Positions 47,362 through 56,127 of a stretch of 64,000 nt of DNA are shown here, piece after piece. The stretch's first letter is position 1. Every line of letters begins with the position of its first letter. The position numbers and the translations under genes were made by a program. The stretch is from the NCBI GenBank assembly GCA_003725585.1, contig RJMB01000003.1:248001-312000 (forward strand), read 5' to 3'. The DNA comes from Halostreptopolyspora alba (GTDB lineage Bacteria > Actinomycetota > Actinomycetes > Streptosporangiales > Streptosporangiaceae). Below the pieces are notes generated by a model that worked only from the letters and a program-made list of their open reading frames with translations, was not told the origin of the DNA and searched no databases.

Positions 47362-48066
47362 GTGGCCCAGAGGGAAGACCAGTTCCGAGAGCGGTACCAA
47401 AACGGCCTGACACTCGTGGAGAAACTGGGTAACTCGGGGGCGGTGAATGAGGAGTTCGAGCTGTTGGGGATGGAATGGGATCTCGTTCCCGGCGTGTTCG
47501 CGCCCCGCCCGGGAACGGGGACAGAGTGGTATACGACCGCCGTTCCCTATCCAGCTGACGGGCGTTTCCTGGAGATCGGTTCCGGTGCCGGGGTAACAGC
47601 GGTCTGGGCGGCGCTGCACGGGTGCTCCCACGTCACTGCGACCGACATAACCGAGGCCGCGGTCCGTAACACGCTGCGGAACGTACAACGGCACGGGGTC
47701 AGCGATCGGGTCACAGCGTTGCGTAGTGACCTGTTCTCCGGGCTCGATTCCGGGGAACGCTTCGACACTGTGTTCTGGAACTGTAGTGTGATCGAGGCCC
47801 CCGAAGAATTCGAGTACACGCGGGAGGTCGAATGGGCGATATTCGACCGTGGCTACGCCGCGCTCAGTCGATACCTTTCCGAGGTTCACGAGTGGCTTCT
47901 TCCCGGCGGGAGGGCGCTGGTCACGTTCAATAGCCTCGGCGATTTCTCCCGGATGCGGGAGTTGGCGGAGAGGTCCGGGGTCGCCCTCGACCGAATCGAT
48001 AGTTGCCAGCGATGGCTCGCCGAAGATCTCGTGACGTTCAACCTCTTCGAGGTTGTCTTGAAATAG
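47362..48066 (+). CDS. SAM-dependent methyltransferase, function unassigned
   Basis: This 234-residue class I methyltransferase has SAM loop FLEIGSGAGVTAVWAALHG and the acidic loop VTATDITEAAVRNTLRN. At motif IV, where N-glutamine/adenine methyltransferases have NPPY, it reads FWNCSVIEAP. The order of motifs resembles PrmC/L11-type small-molecule methyltransferases. The GTG at 47362 has AGGAG six bases before it; a GTG 13 codons upstream is less supported. Placed between the epimerase and glycosyltransferase genes, it may O- or N-methylate the aglycone. Confidence 0.78.
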   Translation: MAQREDQFRERYQNGLTLVEKLGNSGAVNEEFELLGMEWDLVPGVFAPRPGTGTEWYTTAVPYPADGRFLEIGSGAGVTAVWAALHGCSHVTATDITEAAVRNTLRNVQRHGVSDRVTALRSDLFSGLDSGERFDTVFWNCSVIEAPEEFEYTREVEWAIFDRGYAALSRYLSEVHEWLLPGGRALVTFNSLGDFSRMRELAERSGVALDRIDSCQRWLAEDLVTFNLFEVVLK

Positions 48067-48099
48067 TGTCCGTCCTTCCTGGTTCCAGAAGGAGTAGAG

Positions 48100-49233
48100 G
48101 TGAGAATTCTTTTCGTTACCCGAGGGAGTCCCGCGTCTATTTTCGGGCTTGTTCCCCTCGCGACCTCCGCGCGGAACGCGGGACACGAGGTCCTGGTCTC
48201 CTCGACGGAGTCGATGATGTCGGTCGTCAGTTCCGTGGGCCTGCCGGGGGTGCCTGTCACGGACCGTACGGAGGACTATTTCGGAAGGACGGACCGGAAC
48301 GGGGACCCGCTGTCCTTCCCCGACCACGGTGCTCGGCGGCAACGGTTGTTCGCGGGGGGCTGGTACGGACGGCTCGCCGCCGCCAGCATCGACAGACTGG
48401 TGGAGGTGGTGTCCTTCTGGCGTCCGGACATCGTTGTCGGTGGCCGTCTCGACTACGCGGCTCCCCTGGTCGCGTACTACCTCGGGGTTCCGTTCGTGCG
48501 GCAGGCGGTGGACATGGGGGAGTGGAGCGAGGTCGACGAAGGAGCCACCGAGGAGCTACAACCGGAGCTGAAGAACATCGGTCTCACCGAGCTTCCCACG
48601 CCTGACCTGCCCATCGAGATATACCCGCCGAGTCTGCGGCCGAAGAACGCGCCGCCCGCGGAACTCATGCGGTGGCGACCGGGAAACGTGCAGCGCACGG
48701 TCGAGCGGTGGATGGTGGTCCGTGGGACGCGCCCCCGAGTGTGTGTGACACCGGGCAGCCGGGCCACGCCGGAGGAGCACTTCGACTACGTCCGCTATCT
48801 CGTGGAGACCATCGGCGGGCTCGACGTGGAGCTCATCGTCGCGGTTCCCGACTCCTTGGCCACGGCGTTGAACGCGGTCGCCGAGAACGCCCGTGTGGGA
48901 TGGGCCCCACTCGACGTGATCGCTCCCACGTGCGACCTGTTCGTTCACCACGCGGGAGGAATGACCTCCCTGACCGCGTTGGACTCCGGGGTTCCGCAGC
49001 TGATCATGCCAGAAGAGGACGCCACGTACGAGCTGGGTGAACGCGTGTCCGATCTGGGTGCCGCGATCACCCTGCCGCGTTCCGCCGCGACAGCGGAGAA
49101 GATCCAGGACTCCTGTAGCGACCTCGTTTCGGACACGTCGTACCGGACGAGGGCGGAGGAACTGGCCGTTGAGATCAAGGATCTCACCCCGCCCACGGAG
49201 ATGGTGCCGGTAATGGAGAAACTCGTGGGATGA
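48100..49233 (+). CDS. GT1-family glycosyltransferase (antibiotic type)
   Basis: This 377-residue GT-B glycosyltransferase has N-terminal MRILFVTRGSPASIFGLVPL and the C-terminal nucleotide-sugar motif VHHAGGMTSLTALDSGVPQL, then MPEEDATYELG. This pattern is that of actinomycete deoxysugar transferases (anthracycline, enediyne, macrolide type). The start is GTG at 48100 with GAAGGAGTAGAG. It is the only glycosyltransferase in the cluster and probably attaches the aminosugar. No DesVIII-like P450-derived helper gene is seen. Confidence 0.92.
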   Translation: MRILFVTRGSPASIFGLVPLATSARNAGHEVLVSSTESMMSVVSSVGLPGVPVTDRTEDYFGRTDRNGDPLSFPDHGARRQRLFAGGWYGRLAAASIDRLVEVVSFWRPDIVVGGRLDYAAPLVAYYLGVPFVRQAVDMGEWSEVDEGATEELQPELKNIGLTELPTPDLPIEIYPPSLRPKNAPPAELMRWRPGNVQRTVERWMVVRGTRPRVCVTPGSRATPEEHFDYVRYLVETIGGLDVELIVAVPDSLATALNAVAENARVGWAPLDVIAPTCDLFVHHAGGMTSLTALDSGVPQLIMPEEDATYELGERVSDLGAAITLPRSAATAEKIQDSCSDLVSDTSYRTRAEELAVEIKDLTPPTEMVPVMEKLVG

Positions 49234-49424
49234 GGGTCCTCCCCCATTCTTCGCGCTCGTGCCGAACTCGCGTATTCGTCCGGACGCCCCGCGAGAGCGG
49301 GCCGCGGTGAGTCGGATTCGTCCCGAGGGTGCCGTGTCCGTTCCAAGTTCTGCGGGATCGAATGATCGAAATCCTGCGACCTGACGTCGTACTGCCGTGA
49401 ACCAGCCATTTATGGAGAGAATTA

Positions 49425-50600
49425 GTGGAACTAGTGACAGGGGCCGGAACCACCATGGAGCCCGCCCCACAACAGCCGCAGTGGAGGGACGAGGACGCGG
49501 TCGACTCCGTGAGGGGGGAGCTGGTCGAGCGACCGGCACTGGTCGACCCCCGGGATGTGCGTGCCTTGAAGGCGCAATTGGCCGAGGTCTCCTCGGGAGA
49601 GGCGTATGTCGTCCAGGCCGGGGACTGCGCGGAGGACCCCGAGGAGAACACCCGAGCGCACATTGTACGCAAGACGGCGCTTGTGGATCGGCTCGCCGCC
49701 GAGATGGCCATGGGGATGGGCAAACCGGTGCTCCGGGTCGGCCGTATCGCCGGCCAGTACGGCAAACCGCGTTCCAGTCCCACCGAACGGGTGGGAGGCG
49801 TGGATCTACCGGTCTTTCGCGGCCACATGGTGAACAGCCCGCACCCCGATTCCGACAGCAGGCGTCCCGAACCACGACGGCTCCTGTCGGGTTACGAGGC
49901 GGCCAGCACAGCGATGGAGCATCTCGGCTGGAACGGGGGTCCCCAACGTTTGAGTATCGGGCCGACCGTGTGGACCAGTCACGAGGCCCTCCTGCTGGAC
50001 TACGAGGTTCCGATGCTGCGCGGGGACGGAACGGGGCGGACGCTGCTCTCGTCGACGCACTGGCCGTGGATCGGGACGAGGACCGGCCGGGCGGACGGTG
50101 CCCACGTCGCCCTGCTCACCGAGGTCGAGAACCCGGTGGCCGTCAAGGTCGGCCCCGACAGGGAAATCGAGGAGATGCTCGCCGTGTGCCGGCGACTCGA
50201 TCCGGAGCGCGAGCCGGGGCGGCTGACTCTTGTCGCCCGGATGGGCGCCGACCTGGTGCTCGACCGGCTTCCTCGGCTCGTGGCGGCGGTGCGCGCCCAG
50301 GGACATCCGGTCATCTGGATGTGCGACCCAATGCATGGCAACACCGTTACCGCGTCGAGCGGAATCAAGACCCGTTACGTGCGGACGATCATCAACGAGG
50401 TCACCGGATTCCAACAGGCGGTGCGAGAGTCCGGAGGAGTCGCGGGAGGGCTCCACCTGGAGACCACCCCCGATGACGTCTCCGAATGCGCCCTCGACGC
50501 CTCCTCCGATGACCGTGTCGGAGAGCCCTACACGAGCCTGTGCGATCCCCGACTCAACCCGCGGCAAGCGCTCTCGGTCCTCGACGCCTGGCGCGGATGA
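49425..50600 (+). CDS. phzC: class II DAHP synthase (PhzC-like)
   Basis: This 391-residue enzyme condenses phosphoenolpyruvate and erythrose-4-phosphate, starting the shikimate pathway. Class II motifs are VVQAGDCAE (metal Cys), LRVGRIAGQYGKPRSSPTE, MCDPMHGNT and GLHLETTPDDVSEC. It lacks the N-terminal extension of about 60 residues found in regulated housekeeping enzymes, so it may escape feedback inhibition, as cluster-borne copies do. A GTG at 49425 with GGAGAG upstream is used. phzD and phzE follow on the same strand. Confidence 0.92.
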   Translation: MELVTGAGTTMEPAPQQPQWRDEDAVDSVRGELVERPALVDPRDVRALKAQLAEVSSGEAYVVQAGDCAEDPEENTRAHIVRKTALVDRLAAEMAMGMGKPVLRVGRIAGQYGKPRSSPTERVGGVDLPVFRGHMVNSPHPDSDSRRPEPRRLLSGYEAASTAMEHLGWNGGPQRLSIGPTVWTSHEALLLDYEVPMLRGDGTGRTLLSSTHWPWIGTRTGRADGAHVALLTEVENPVAVKVGPDREIEEMLAVCRRLDPEREPGRLTLVARMGADLVLDRLPRLVAAVRAQGHPVIWMCDPMHGNTVTASSGIKTRYVRTIINEVTGFQQAVRESGGVAGGLHLETTPDDVSECALDASSDDRVGEPYTSLCDPRLNPRQALSVLDAWRG

Positions 50601-50648
50601 GGGCGGCGCTAGGCGCTCCCACACTCTTCGGTAGTACCCAGGAGCATC

Positions 50649-51332
50649 ATGGCTGGCATACCTCACATCGCGCCCTACGCGATGCCGACGGCCGACGAAC
50701 TTCCCCGCAACACAGCGCGTTGGACTCTCGAGCCCGGGCGCGCGGTGGTGCTGTTTCATGACATGCAACGCTACTTCTTGCGTCCCTTCGACCCCGCGGC
50801 GGATCCTGCGCGGTCGCTCCTCGCCAACGCGAGCTCGTTGCGTTCCACCTGCCTCGCGCTGGGGATCCCGATGGCCTTCACGGCCCAACCAGGCGGCATG
50901 ACCAGGAAAGAGCGCGGATTACTGCACGACTTCTGGGGGCCCGGGATGCGGAGCGACGCCGAGGACCGCGAGATCGTGGAATCCCTCGCGCCCCGCCCGC
51001 ACGACTGGCTCCTCACCAAGTGGCGATACAGCGCCTTCTTCGGAACCGGTCTCCTGGACCGGATGCGCGCCCACGGACGCGACCAACTCGTCATCGGCGG
51101 CGTCTACGGGCATGTCGGCGTGCTCATGACGGCGGTCGAAGCGTTCACCAACGATATCGAGCCCTTTCTCGTCGCCGATGCCGTCGCCGACTTCTCGGCG
51201 GACTACCACCGCCTCACGATCGAGTACGCGGCTGGTCGCTGCGCCGTGGTCTCCGAAACCCAAGCGCTTATCGCCCAGCTCGACGACGAGCGAAGAACGG
51301 AACGAACCGGCCCCTCGGAGGTTGGAGCATGA
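50649..51332 (+). CDS. phzD: isochorismatase PhzD (2-amino-2-deoxyisochorismatase)
   Basis: This 227-residue cysteine-hydrolase-fold enzyme resembles PhzD in length and sequence. The catalytic Asp is in [14 protein letters not shown] and the Lys in [13 protein letters not shown]; the position of the Cys in ordinary hydrolases is within [12 protein letters not shown], where Gly occurs, as in PhzD-like enzymes. It should convert 2-amino-2-deoxyisochorismate to trans-2,3-dihydro-3-hydroxyanthranilate (DHHA) and pyruvate. Its stop overlaps the phzE start. Confidence 0.93.
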   Translation: MAGIPHIAPYAMPTADELPRNTARWTLEPGRAVVLFHDMQRYFLRPFDPAADPARSLLANASSLRSTCLALGIPMAFTAQPGGMTRKERGLLHDFWGPGMRSDAEDREIVESLAPRPHDWLLTKWRYSAFFGTGLLDRMRAHGRDQLVIGGVYGHVGVLMTAVEAFTNDIEPFLVADAVADFSADYHRLTIEYAAGRCAVVSETQALIAQLDDERRTERTGPSEVGA

Positions 51333-53257
51333 CTGAGGAACCGTCGAGGGGCGAACGCCTGCTGCTCCGGGCCGTGTCCGGACGTTCGCCCGCCTTCGCT
51401 CTGCTGCACCGCCCCGTCACAACCGGCGACACCGTCGATGTCCTGGTGGGAGAGGTGTCGACGCGGGAAACGTTGGGGGAGAACTCCTCGTTTGACGAGC
51501 GCCACGCGGAAACCCTCGTGGTGATCCCCTACCGACAGATCGCCGAGCGCGGGTTCGCGTGTGTCAATGACGAGACGCCGCTACTCACGATGAGGGTAAC
51601 CGAGCGCGCCGAATGTCCGGTCGGACGGGTCGTCTCGATGCTTCCCGAGAACTCCATTCAGCTCTCCGGGGGACACTTCGACGTCGACGACGACACCTAC
51701 GCCGCGATGGTCGAGCGGATCAGAGCGCACGAAATCGGCCAAGGAGAGGGCGCGAACTTCGTCATCAAGCGTTCCTACATCGCGGATATCACCGACTATT
51801 CGCCGAGCGTGGCACTGACACTGTTCCGGAGGCTCCTGAAGCGGGAGACGGGCGCGTACTGGACGTTCGTCGTGCACACCGGGGACCGGACATTCGTCGG
51901 TGCCACCCCCGAGCGCCATGTCAGCCTCCGTGACCAGAAGGCGGTGATGAACCCCATCAGTGGGACCTACCGCTACCCACAGGAGGGGCCATCCCTACAG
52001 GGGATCATGGAATTTCTCGCCGACACAAAAGAGACAGACGAACTCTACATGGTCGTCGACGAGGAACTGAAGATGATGTCCCGGATCTGTCAGTCCGACG
52101 TCAGATTAACGGGCCCCTACCTTAGGGAGATGTCGCGCCTGGCGCACACCGAGTATTTCATCACCGGCCATTGCACGCGTGATCCGCGTGGGATCCTGCG
52201 AGAGACAATGTTCGCCCCGACCGTGACCGGAAGCCCGTTGGCGAACGCCTGTCGGGTGATCAGCCGGTACGAACCCGCCGGGCGTGGCTACTACAGCGGG
52301 GTGATCGCGCTTGTCGGGGAGGACGAGCGCGGTGCCCACACCCTGGACTCGGCCATCCTGATCCGCACAGCCGACATCGACGCCGGCGGGAGGGCGCGAA
52401 TCGGTGTCGGTGCCACACTCGTGCGACACTCCGAGCCCGCATCGGAGGTCACGGAGACGCGGTCGAAGGCCGCGGGGCTGCTTTCCGCGCTGGACGCCAA
52501 CGAGGTCGACCGACTCGCCGACCAACCCGGCGTCAACGAGCTCCTGCGACAGCGCAACGACACCATATCCGGGTTCTGGATAGCGGGTGGGCGACAGCCG
52601 ATGGCGCCACCCCCGGACTTGGCTGGACTCCGTGTTCTGGTGGTCGACGCGGAGGACAGCTTCACCGCCATGCTCGAGCATCAGCTCCGCTCGTTGAACC
52701 TGACGGTGCGCGTATGTGGCGTCCATGAGCGCGTCGATCTCGACCACTACGACTTCGTGGTCATGGGCCCTGGCCCGGGAGATCCGAGGGATACGGACCA
52801 GCCACGGATCGCCCACCTACGGTCGCTGATCCAACGGTTGCTCACGGAACGGCGCCGATTCTTGGCAGTGTGCCTCAGCCACCAGGCGCTCGGCTTGGAG
52901 CTGGGTTTCGACCTGACCCGTCGGACCGTTCCCAACCAGGGGCTACAGCGAGAGATCGACCTGTTCGGCGTCTCGGAGCGTGTGGGCTTCTACAACACTT
53001 TCGCCGTGCGCAGCGCCGACAGCGAGGTCGTGCGCGCGGGCTTGGGAACCGTGGAGGTCAGCAGGGACACGGAAACCGGCGAGGTGCACGCGACACGCGG
53101 TCCGGGGTTCGCCTCTATGCAGTTCCACGCCGAATCGGTCCTCACGCAAAACGGCGTGTCGATCATCAGGCGGTTCGCGGAGGAGATACTGCGTTCCGGG
53201 AGCCGTTACGGGATTCCCGGGAAATCAGCCAACACGCGTTCGGAGGTTATCGGTTGA
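51329..53257 (+). CDS. phzE: 2-amino-2-deoxyisochorismate synthase PhzE
   Basis: This 642-residue fusion has an anthranilate-synthase-I-like chorismate-binding domain (about 1-410; [37 protein letters not shown]) and a class I glutamine amidotransferase domain (about 430-620) with Cys in [15 protein letters not shown] and the His-Glu pair in MQFHAESVL. PhzE makes ADIC from chorismate and glutamine, feeding PhzD. The ATG at 51329 overlaps the phzD stop, and the rmlA TTG overlaps its own stop. Confidence 0.94.
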   Translation: MTEEPSRGERLLLRAVSGRSPAFALLHRPVTTGDTVDVLVGEVSTRETLGENSSFDERHAETLVVIPYRQIAERGFACVNDETPLLTMRVTERAECPVGRVVSMLPENSIQLSGGHFDVDDDTYAAMVERIRAHEIGQGEGANFVIKRSYIADITDYSPSVALTLFRRLLKRETGAYWTFVVHTGDRTFVGATPERHVSLRDQKAVMNPISGTYRYPQEGPSLQGIMEFLADTKETDELYMVVDEELKMMSRICQSDVRLTGPYLREMSRLAHTEYFITGHCTRDPRGILRETMFAPTVTGSPLANACRVISRYEPAGRGYYSGVIALVGEDERGAHTLDSAILIRTADIDAGGRARIGVGATLVRHSEPASEVTETRSKAAGLLSALDANEVDRLADQPGVNELLRQRNDTISGFWIAGGRQPMAPPPDLAGLRVLVVDAEDSFTAMLEHQLRSLNLTVRVCGVHERVDLDHYDFVVMGPGPGDPRDTDQPRIAHLRSLIQRLLTERRRFLAVCLSHQALGLELGFDLTRRTVPNQGLQREIDLFGVSERVGFYNTFAVRSADSEVVRAGLGTVEVSRDTETGEVHATRGPGFASMQFHAESVLTQNGVSIIRRFAEEILRSGSRYGIPGKSANTRSEVIG

Positions 53258-54141
53258 AAGGAATAATTCTCGCCGGTGGAAGTGGGACCCGGTTGCGTCC
53301 GCTCACCGGGACACTGTCCAAACAGATACTACCGGTCTACGACAAACCAATGATCTATTACCCACTCTCGGTTCTCATGCTGGCGGGAATCCGGGATATC
53401 CTCATCATATCGTCCCGCTCGCACACCGCGATGTTCCGTTCTCTGCTGGGTGGCGGGGAAAGGCTCGGTCTGAGTATCGGATACGCCGAGCAGGAGGAGC
53501 CCAACGGCATCGCCGAATCTTTTCTGATCGGTGCCGACCACATTGGTTCTGACCAGGTGGCGCTGATTCTGGGGGACAATGTTTTCCACGGTCCCGGATT
53601 CTCCTCGGTTCTCCAGGAGAACGTCGGACAGCTGGATGGCTGCACGCTGTTCGGCTACCCGGTCACGAGCCCGGAAAGGTACGGAGTGGGAGAGGTCGAC
53701 CAGTCAGGGAGGCTGCTCTCCCTGGAGGAGAAACCCCAGCGGCCACGATCCAACCTCGCTGTCACCGGGCTCTACCTCTACGACAGCGATGTCGTCAATA
53801 TCGCGAAGAACCTCACGCCCTCCGCGCGCGGCGAGCTGGAGATCACCGACGTCAACCGGGCCTACCTCGAACAGGGGCGGGCACGGATGGTGGAGTTGGG
53901 ACGCGGTTTCGCCTGGCTGGACATGGGGACCCACGAGTCGCTGCTCCAAGCCGGACAGTACGTGCAGGTGCTGGAGCAGCGACAGGGCGAGCGGATCGCC
54001 TGCGTCGAGGAGGTCGCGCTGCGCATGGGCTTTATCAGCCCCGAGGAGTGTCGGCGGTTGGGACGCGAGATGGCGGGATCGGGCTACGGCGCCTACCTCA
54101 CGGAGGTCGCGCACCGCCACGAAGCGTCCTCCGCCGCGTGA
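53254..54141 (+). CDS. rmlA: glucose-1-phosphate thymidylyltransferase
   Basis: This 295-residue enzyme makes dTDP-glucose from dTTP and glucose-1-phosphate. It opens with [17 protein letters not shown] and has KQILPVYDKPMIYYPLS and LILGDNVFHG, all signature RmlA segments. The start is TTG (53254-53256), overlapping the phzE stop and preceded by GGAGG eight bases upstream. This links the deoxysugar and shikimate halves in one transcription unit. Confidence 0.94.
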   Translation: MKGIILAGGSGTRLRPLTGTLSKQILPVYDKPMIYYPLSVLMLAGIRDILIISSRSHTAMFRSLLGGGERLGLSIGYAEQEEPNGIAESFLIGADHIGSDQVALILGDNVFHGPGFSSVLQENVGQLDGCTLFGYPVTSPERYGVGEVDQSGRLLSLEEKPQRPRSNLAVTGLYLYDSDVVNIAKNLTPSARGELEITDVNRAYLEQGRARMVELGRGFAWLDMGTHESLLQAGQYVQVLEQRQGERIACVEEVALRMGFISPEECRRLGREMAGSGYGAYLTEVAHRHEASSAA

Positions 54142-54209
54142 CCCTCCGCCCCGGGGGCGACATTGGAGCCCCCCGACCCCACCCAGACACCCTCGAGGTG
54201 AGAGGCCAC

Positions 54210-55661
54210 ATGAGCACTACCCCCGCCCCGCGGACCAGACCGGTAGCCGACCCCGACACGTCACCGGCGCGTCGGATCGTCGCGTCGGCACTGGCTCCCG
54301 CGGGCGTCGTCGGTGACCTGACGGAGTTCCACCAGCGTCTCGTCGACGCCCAGAACCGGATCTACACGATCACCGAACGTGTTTCGCTGGACAGTCTGGA
54401 CCGGTGGAACTACGAACCGAGCCGGGGCGTCCTCGCTCACGAGAGCGGCAAGTTCTTCAGCGTCGAAGGAATTCGCGTTCGGGTTTTTGAGGACTCGGTT
54501 CGACAGTGGGACCAGCCGATCATAAGACAGCCCGAGGTGGGGATCCTCGGGATCCTGGTCAAGGAGTTCCACGGGGTGCTGCATTTCCTGATGCAGCTCA
54601 AGGCGGAGCCGGGAAACCGGAACGGTATACAGATATCCCCGACCGTGCAGGCCACACGGAGCAACTACATGGGAGTGCACGGCGGTGGCCGGGTGCCCTA
54701 TTTGGAGTACTTCCAGGATCGGGATCGGCACCGTGTGCTGGCTGATGTGCGCCAGTCCGAACAGGGCGCCTGGTTCCTGGGAAAGCGGAATCGGAACATG
54801 GTCGTCGAGGTGACGGAGGAGGTCGAACTGCTCGACGGCTTCCACTGGCTGACCCTCAACCAGATCCACCGATTACTCGCGCTGGACGACCTGGTCAACA
54901 TGGACGCCCGGACCGTGCTGTCCTGCCTGCCCTTCACCGGCGGCGGCGTGGCGGATGAGGGGCTTGGCGCTGCGTTGGACCGCTCCAGCGTCACTGAGCG
55001 GGGAGCTCACTCCATGGTGGCGCTTCTGAGCTGGATCACGGACACACGGACGCGACCCGAGGTGGATGTGCGCACCATCGCCCTCGACGAGCTGTCGCAG
55101 TGGCGGCGCACCCCCGAACGCATCGGACACCGGGAGGGTCGGTACTTCGACGTCATCGGGGTTCGCGTCGAGGCGGGCGGCCGCGAGGTCGGTCGGTGGA
55201 GTCAGCCGATGATCGCGGCGCGTGGCCCCGGAGTGCTCGCCCTCCTGGTGACTCGGGTCGAAGGGACCGTACACGTCCTGATGCAGACACGTGTCGAGCC
55301 CGGACTGACCGATGTTGTCGAGCTGGCGCCGACTGTGCAGTGCACCCCGTCCAACTACGCGCACCTGCCCGCCGCGTCCCGTCCCGCTTTCCTCGATGCG
55401 GTGCTACGGGCCGATCCCGGTCAGGTCAAGTTCGACACCATGTTGTCGGACGAGGGCGGACGCTTCTACCACACGAGCAATCGGCACCTCATCGTCGAGA
55501 CGGAGACTGGACCGCACCCAGAGCCCCCGGGATTTCGCTGGTTCACATTAGGCCAGCTGACGGAGCTGTTGCGGCACAGCCACTATCTCAACGTTCAGGC
55601 ACGCAGTCTGGTCGTGTGTCTGCGGAGTCTGGTCAGCGCCCAGAGCGACCGACACCGGTAA
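54210..55661 (+). CDS. NDP-hexose 2,3-dehydratase
   Basis: This 483-residue protein consists of two tandem NDP-hexose 2,3-dehydratase domains (about 35-255 and 265-475), each with the Q-P-x-I/M core (WDQPIIRQPEVGIL; WSQPMIAARGPGVL) and the downstream SPTVQATRSNY / APTVQCTPSNY block. It removes the C2 hydroxyl from dTDP-4-keto-6-deoxyglucose; the 3,4-diketo product is the substrate of the 3-aminotransferase. ATG at 54210 follows GAGAGG. Together with the aminotransferase it defines a 3-amino-2,3,6-trideoxy sugar. Confidence 0.93.
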   Translation: MSTTPAPRTRPVADPDTSPARRIVASALAPAGVVGDLTEFHQRLVDAQNRIYTITERVSLDSLDRWNYEPSRGVLAHESGKFFSVEGIRVRVFEDSVRQWDQPIIRQPEVGILGILVKEFHGVLHFLMQLKAEPGNRNGIQISPTVQATRSNYMGVHGGGRVPYLEYFQDRDRHRVLADVRQSEQGAWFLGKRNRNMVVEVTEEVELLDGFHWLTLNQIHRLLALDDLVNMDARTVLSCLPFTGGGVADEGLGAALDRSSVTERGAHSMVALLSWITDTRTRPEVDVRTIALDELSQWRRTPERIGHREGRYFDVIGVRVEAGGREVGRWSQPMIAARGPGVLALLVTRVEGTVHVLMQTRVEPGLTDVVELAPTVQCTPSNYAHLPAASRPAFLDAVLRADPGQVKFDTMLSDEGGRFYHTSNRHLIVETETGPHPEPPGFRWFTLGQLTELLRHSHYLNVQARSLVVCLRSLVSAQSDRHR

Positions 55662-55886
55662 CGACGCTCCACGGCGCCAGGCCCTCGCGTGGAGGACGAT
55701 GCGCCGCTTGACCAGGGGGCCGTCACTCCCGGCGAGGGCGGTGTCGTGGTGCTCCCCGCCCGGCCGGTGCCGCGGGGGCCGTGGCTGGGCGGGGGCGAGC
55801 CGGGCATCAACCGATCGGTTGGTGCCCGAATCCACCACCCCCGTATCCTCTATTCCTCCTTCTACCGCCGCCCCGTCGACTGGGGG

Positions 55887-56055
55887 CGGGCTGTTGCGCA
55901 CGCTCGGCCTGGTGGACAAGCAGCGCACCCAATACCACCAGCTGTCGGGAGGACAGCGACAGCGGCTGTCCATCGCGCTGGCACTGCTGGGCGGAGCGGA
56001 CGTCGCGGTGCTCGACGAGCTGACACCGCTCTTGTCCGCTCCGGACCTCCGCTGA
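55887..56055 (+). pseudogene. remnant of an ABC transporter ATP-binding protein
   Basis: Only the distal half of a nucleotide-binding domain is readable: LRTLGLVDKQRTQYHQ, then the signature LSGGQRQRLSIALALL and Walker B VAVLDEL, ending at a stop at 56055. Walker A and the membrane partner are missing and the upstream part of the frame is low-complexity. A former exporter gene of the cluster, now lost, is a reasonable reading. Confidence 0.65.
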
Positions 56056-56127
56056 CCGTGGGGAGCGCGGAACACCGGCCACCGGCTCGGGAGGAATAAT
56101 CCCGGTCCGGCGCTGTTGACAAGTCGT

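Noticed and set aside
49425-53257. Ordinary phenazine cluster
   Set aside because: phzC, phzD and phzE are present but phzF, phzA/B and phzG are not in the window, and sugar genes surround them.
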